Below are positions 63,019 through 64,000 of a DNA stretch of 64,000 nucleotides, piece by piece. Origin of the DNA: Bacteroidales bacterium (GTDB taxonomy: Bacteria; Bacteroidota; Bacteroidia; Bacteroidales; UBA10428); NCBI GenBank assembly GCA_016935435.1, contig JAFGQZ010000054.1:1-64000 (forward strand), in the 5' to 3' direction. The position numbers and the translations under genes were made by a program. A model generated the notes under the pieces. It made no database searches. It was not told where the DNA came from and worked only from the letters and a program-made list of their open reading frames with translations. Position 1 is the first letter of the stretch; each line of letters begins with the position of its first letter.

Positions 63019-64000
63019 TTAGTTGATGATTAATTTTTTAGTATAAACGCTGTTGCCGCATTTCACTTTAACCAAATGCGGGCCTGCAGGTAACCCTTCG
63101 AGGCTGATATTGGCAGCTTCGGAACCGAATATTTGGGTTTTCAGCAACCGGCCCGACAGGTCAAATATCGATACTGTAAAAGGTTCGGTAATGTTTTCTA
63201 TGCTAAGGATAACAAAATCTGCAGCCGGATTGGGCGATAGCTCAAACCCTGGTTTTTCAGAATTTGCAGTAGCAGTGGTTTCTTCACCGGCTGCTTTTGT
63301 AGCAGCGTTGTACAGCCAGATATTGTTCATCATGGAAACCCCTGTGGTTGTTTCAAACGAGTTTACAAAACCATCGGGGGTTCGCCTCCACCATTGGCCC
63401 CACATTAAACCGCTCGAGTTGCGGTATTTCCAGGCCTGTGTGGCATTGTAGTTCAGCCATGCGCCATAGGTTGCGGCCAATGAATAGTCTTTCACGAACT
63501 TGCATGCCCAGCGGGCAAATATAGCTTTAAAGCCCTGGCAGTCGTATGTGTCGTATTCGTCGGGCAATAAACCGGCAGAATTGCACATATTATAACGGGT
63601 GTAATCCATAGCTTTAATACCATAGCTTCTGTAGTTTGGCGAAGTGTATTGTTTATAAAGTTCGCCACAGGCGCCAATAAATGTGCCCTGTGTATAAGTA
63701 CGCGACCCTTCGGTAATTGTCCCGCTGCTGTTTATGGCGCCCTTTACCTCGCCGGTAGATGCATTGTACAGGCGGCTTACCATCCAGTCCACAATTTGTT
63801 TGGCCTTGGTTTTATACGAAGCATCGCCGGTAGCGTAGTACAGGCGCATGGCACAAATTGCTGCCGGTGCGTTAACACATGCATTTTTTGTGGTTTTGTC
63901 GGTCGTCCACCACAAGCCGCCCCCCAGAGAGCTGTCCCATGCACGTGCCCACACCATATCGAAGTTGTTTTTGGCCATGTCTTTCATGCCTCCATCGTTA
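63019..64000 (-). CDS. GH76 alpha-1,6-mannanase with T9SS tail (partial)
   Basis: The 3' part of a gene that runs off the right edge; the frame stays open to 64000 with NDGG before the first visible Met. The visible part has GH76 landmarks (WDSSLGGGLWWTTDKTTKNACVNAPAAI, close to the GH76 protein at 25231-26424 in its KxTKNxCxNAPxA segment) and a C-terminal T9SS sorting domain (about the last 75 residues, ELSPNPAADFVIL). The paired catalytic Asp residues should lie upstream, outside the window. In contrast to the lipoprotein GH76, this one is exported by T9SS. Confidence 0.85.
   Translation of the reverse strand, partial: NDGGMKDMAKNNFDMVWARAWDSSLGGGLWWTTDKTTKNACVNAPAAICAMRLYYATGDASYKTKAKQIVDWMVSRLYNASTGEVKGAINSSGTITEGSRTYTQGTFIGACGELYKQYTSPNYRSYGIKAMDYTRYNMCNSAGLLPDEYDTYDCQGFKAIFARWACKFVKDYSLAATYGAWLNYNATQAWKYRNSSGLMWGQWWRRTPDGFVNSFETTTGVSMMNNIWLYNAATKAAGEETTATANSEKPGFELSPNPAADFVILSIENITEPFTVSIFDLSGRLLKTQIFGSEAANISLEGLPAGPHLVKVKCGNSVYTKKLIIN

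Overview
The window reads as chromosomal DNA of a Bacteroidota member, probably Bacteroidales/Marinilabiliales-like. The signs are a SusC/SusD pair with a FecR/ECF-sigma module, a hybrid two-component regulator (HTCS) with Reg_prop and Y_Y_Y sensor domains, type IX secretion (T9SS) C-terminal sorting domains on the largest secreted proteins, TAnnTTTG-type promoter elements, and the gene block acpP-fabF-rnc-IPExxxVDY facing purN. I see no phage, transposase or CRISPR.

Left part (1-19.7 kb): mostly signalling and housekeeping. It holds a Reg_prop sensor kinase, a small lipoprotein, a DUF4332 protein, a STAS protein, an RprX/RprY-like two-component pair, a hybrid kinase, rnc/fabF/acpP, purN, a SpoIIE-type phosphatase, an M23 peptidase and leuS.

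Middle part (19.8-40.4 kb): a polysaccharide utilisation region. A GH26 lipoprotein and an HTCS regulator flank a co-directional run GH76 (endo-alpha-1,6-mannanase) - GH125 (exo-alpha-1,6-mannosidase) - GH97 - ROK kinase - MFS sugar transporter. This converges on an oppositely oriented set: ECF sigma, FecR, SusC, SusD and an unrecognised lipoprotein.

Right part (40.9-64 kb): two RRM proteins, an amidophosphoribosyltransferase-like enzyme with a SPOR protein, a LEA14-like lipoprotein, a CoA-binding protein, HU and an MBL-fold hydrolase. Then comes a second saccharolytic block: a membrane Reg_prop/Y_Y_Y protein with a C-terminal HTH, a 1549-residue GH81 beta-1,3-glucanase, an 1138-residue non-catalytic discoidin/Big protein and a 1245-residue GH16 beta-1,3-glucanase, all three with T9SS tails. 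A tRNA-Arg(CCG) follows, and a T9SS-tailed GH76 enzyme runs off the right edge.

Taken together, alpha-1,6-mannan enzymes (two GH76, one GH125) and beta-1,3-glucan enzymes (GH81, GH16) suggest adaptation to yeast or fungal cell walls. That substrate is my inference from the enzyme families. The points most worth a second look are an apparently circularly permuted discoidin domain inside the GH81 catalytic module, four direct repeats at exactly 11-bp spacing upstream of that gene, the non-catalytic repeat protein between the two glucanases, and the unknown lipoprotein of the SusCD operon.
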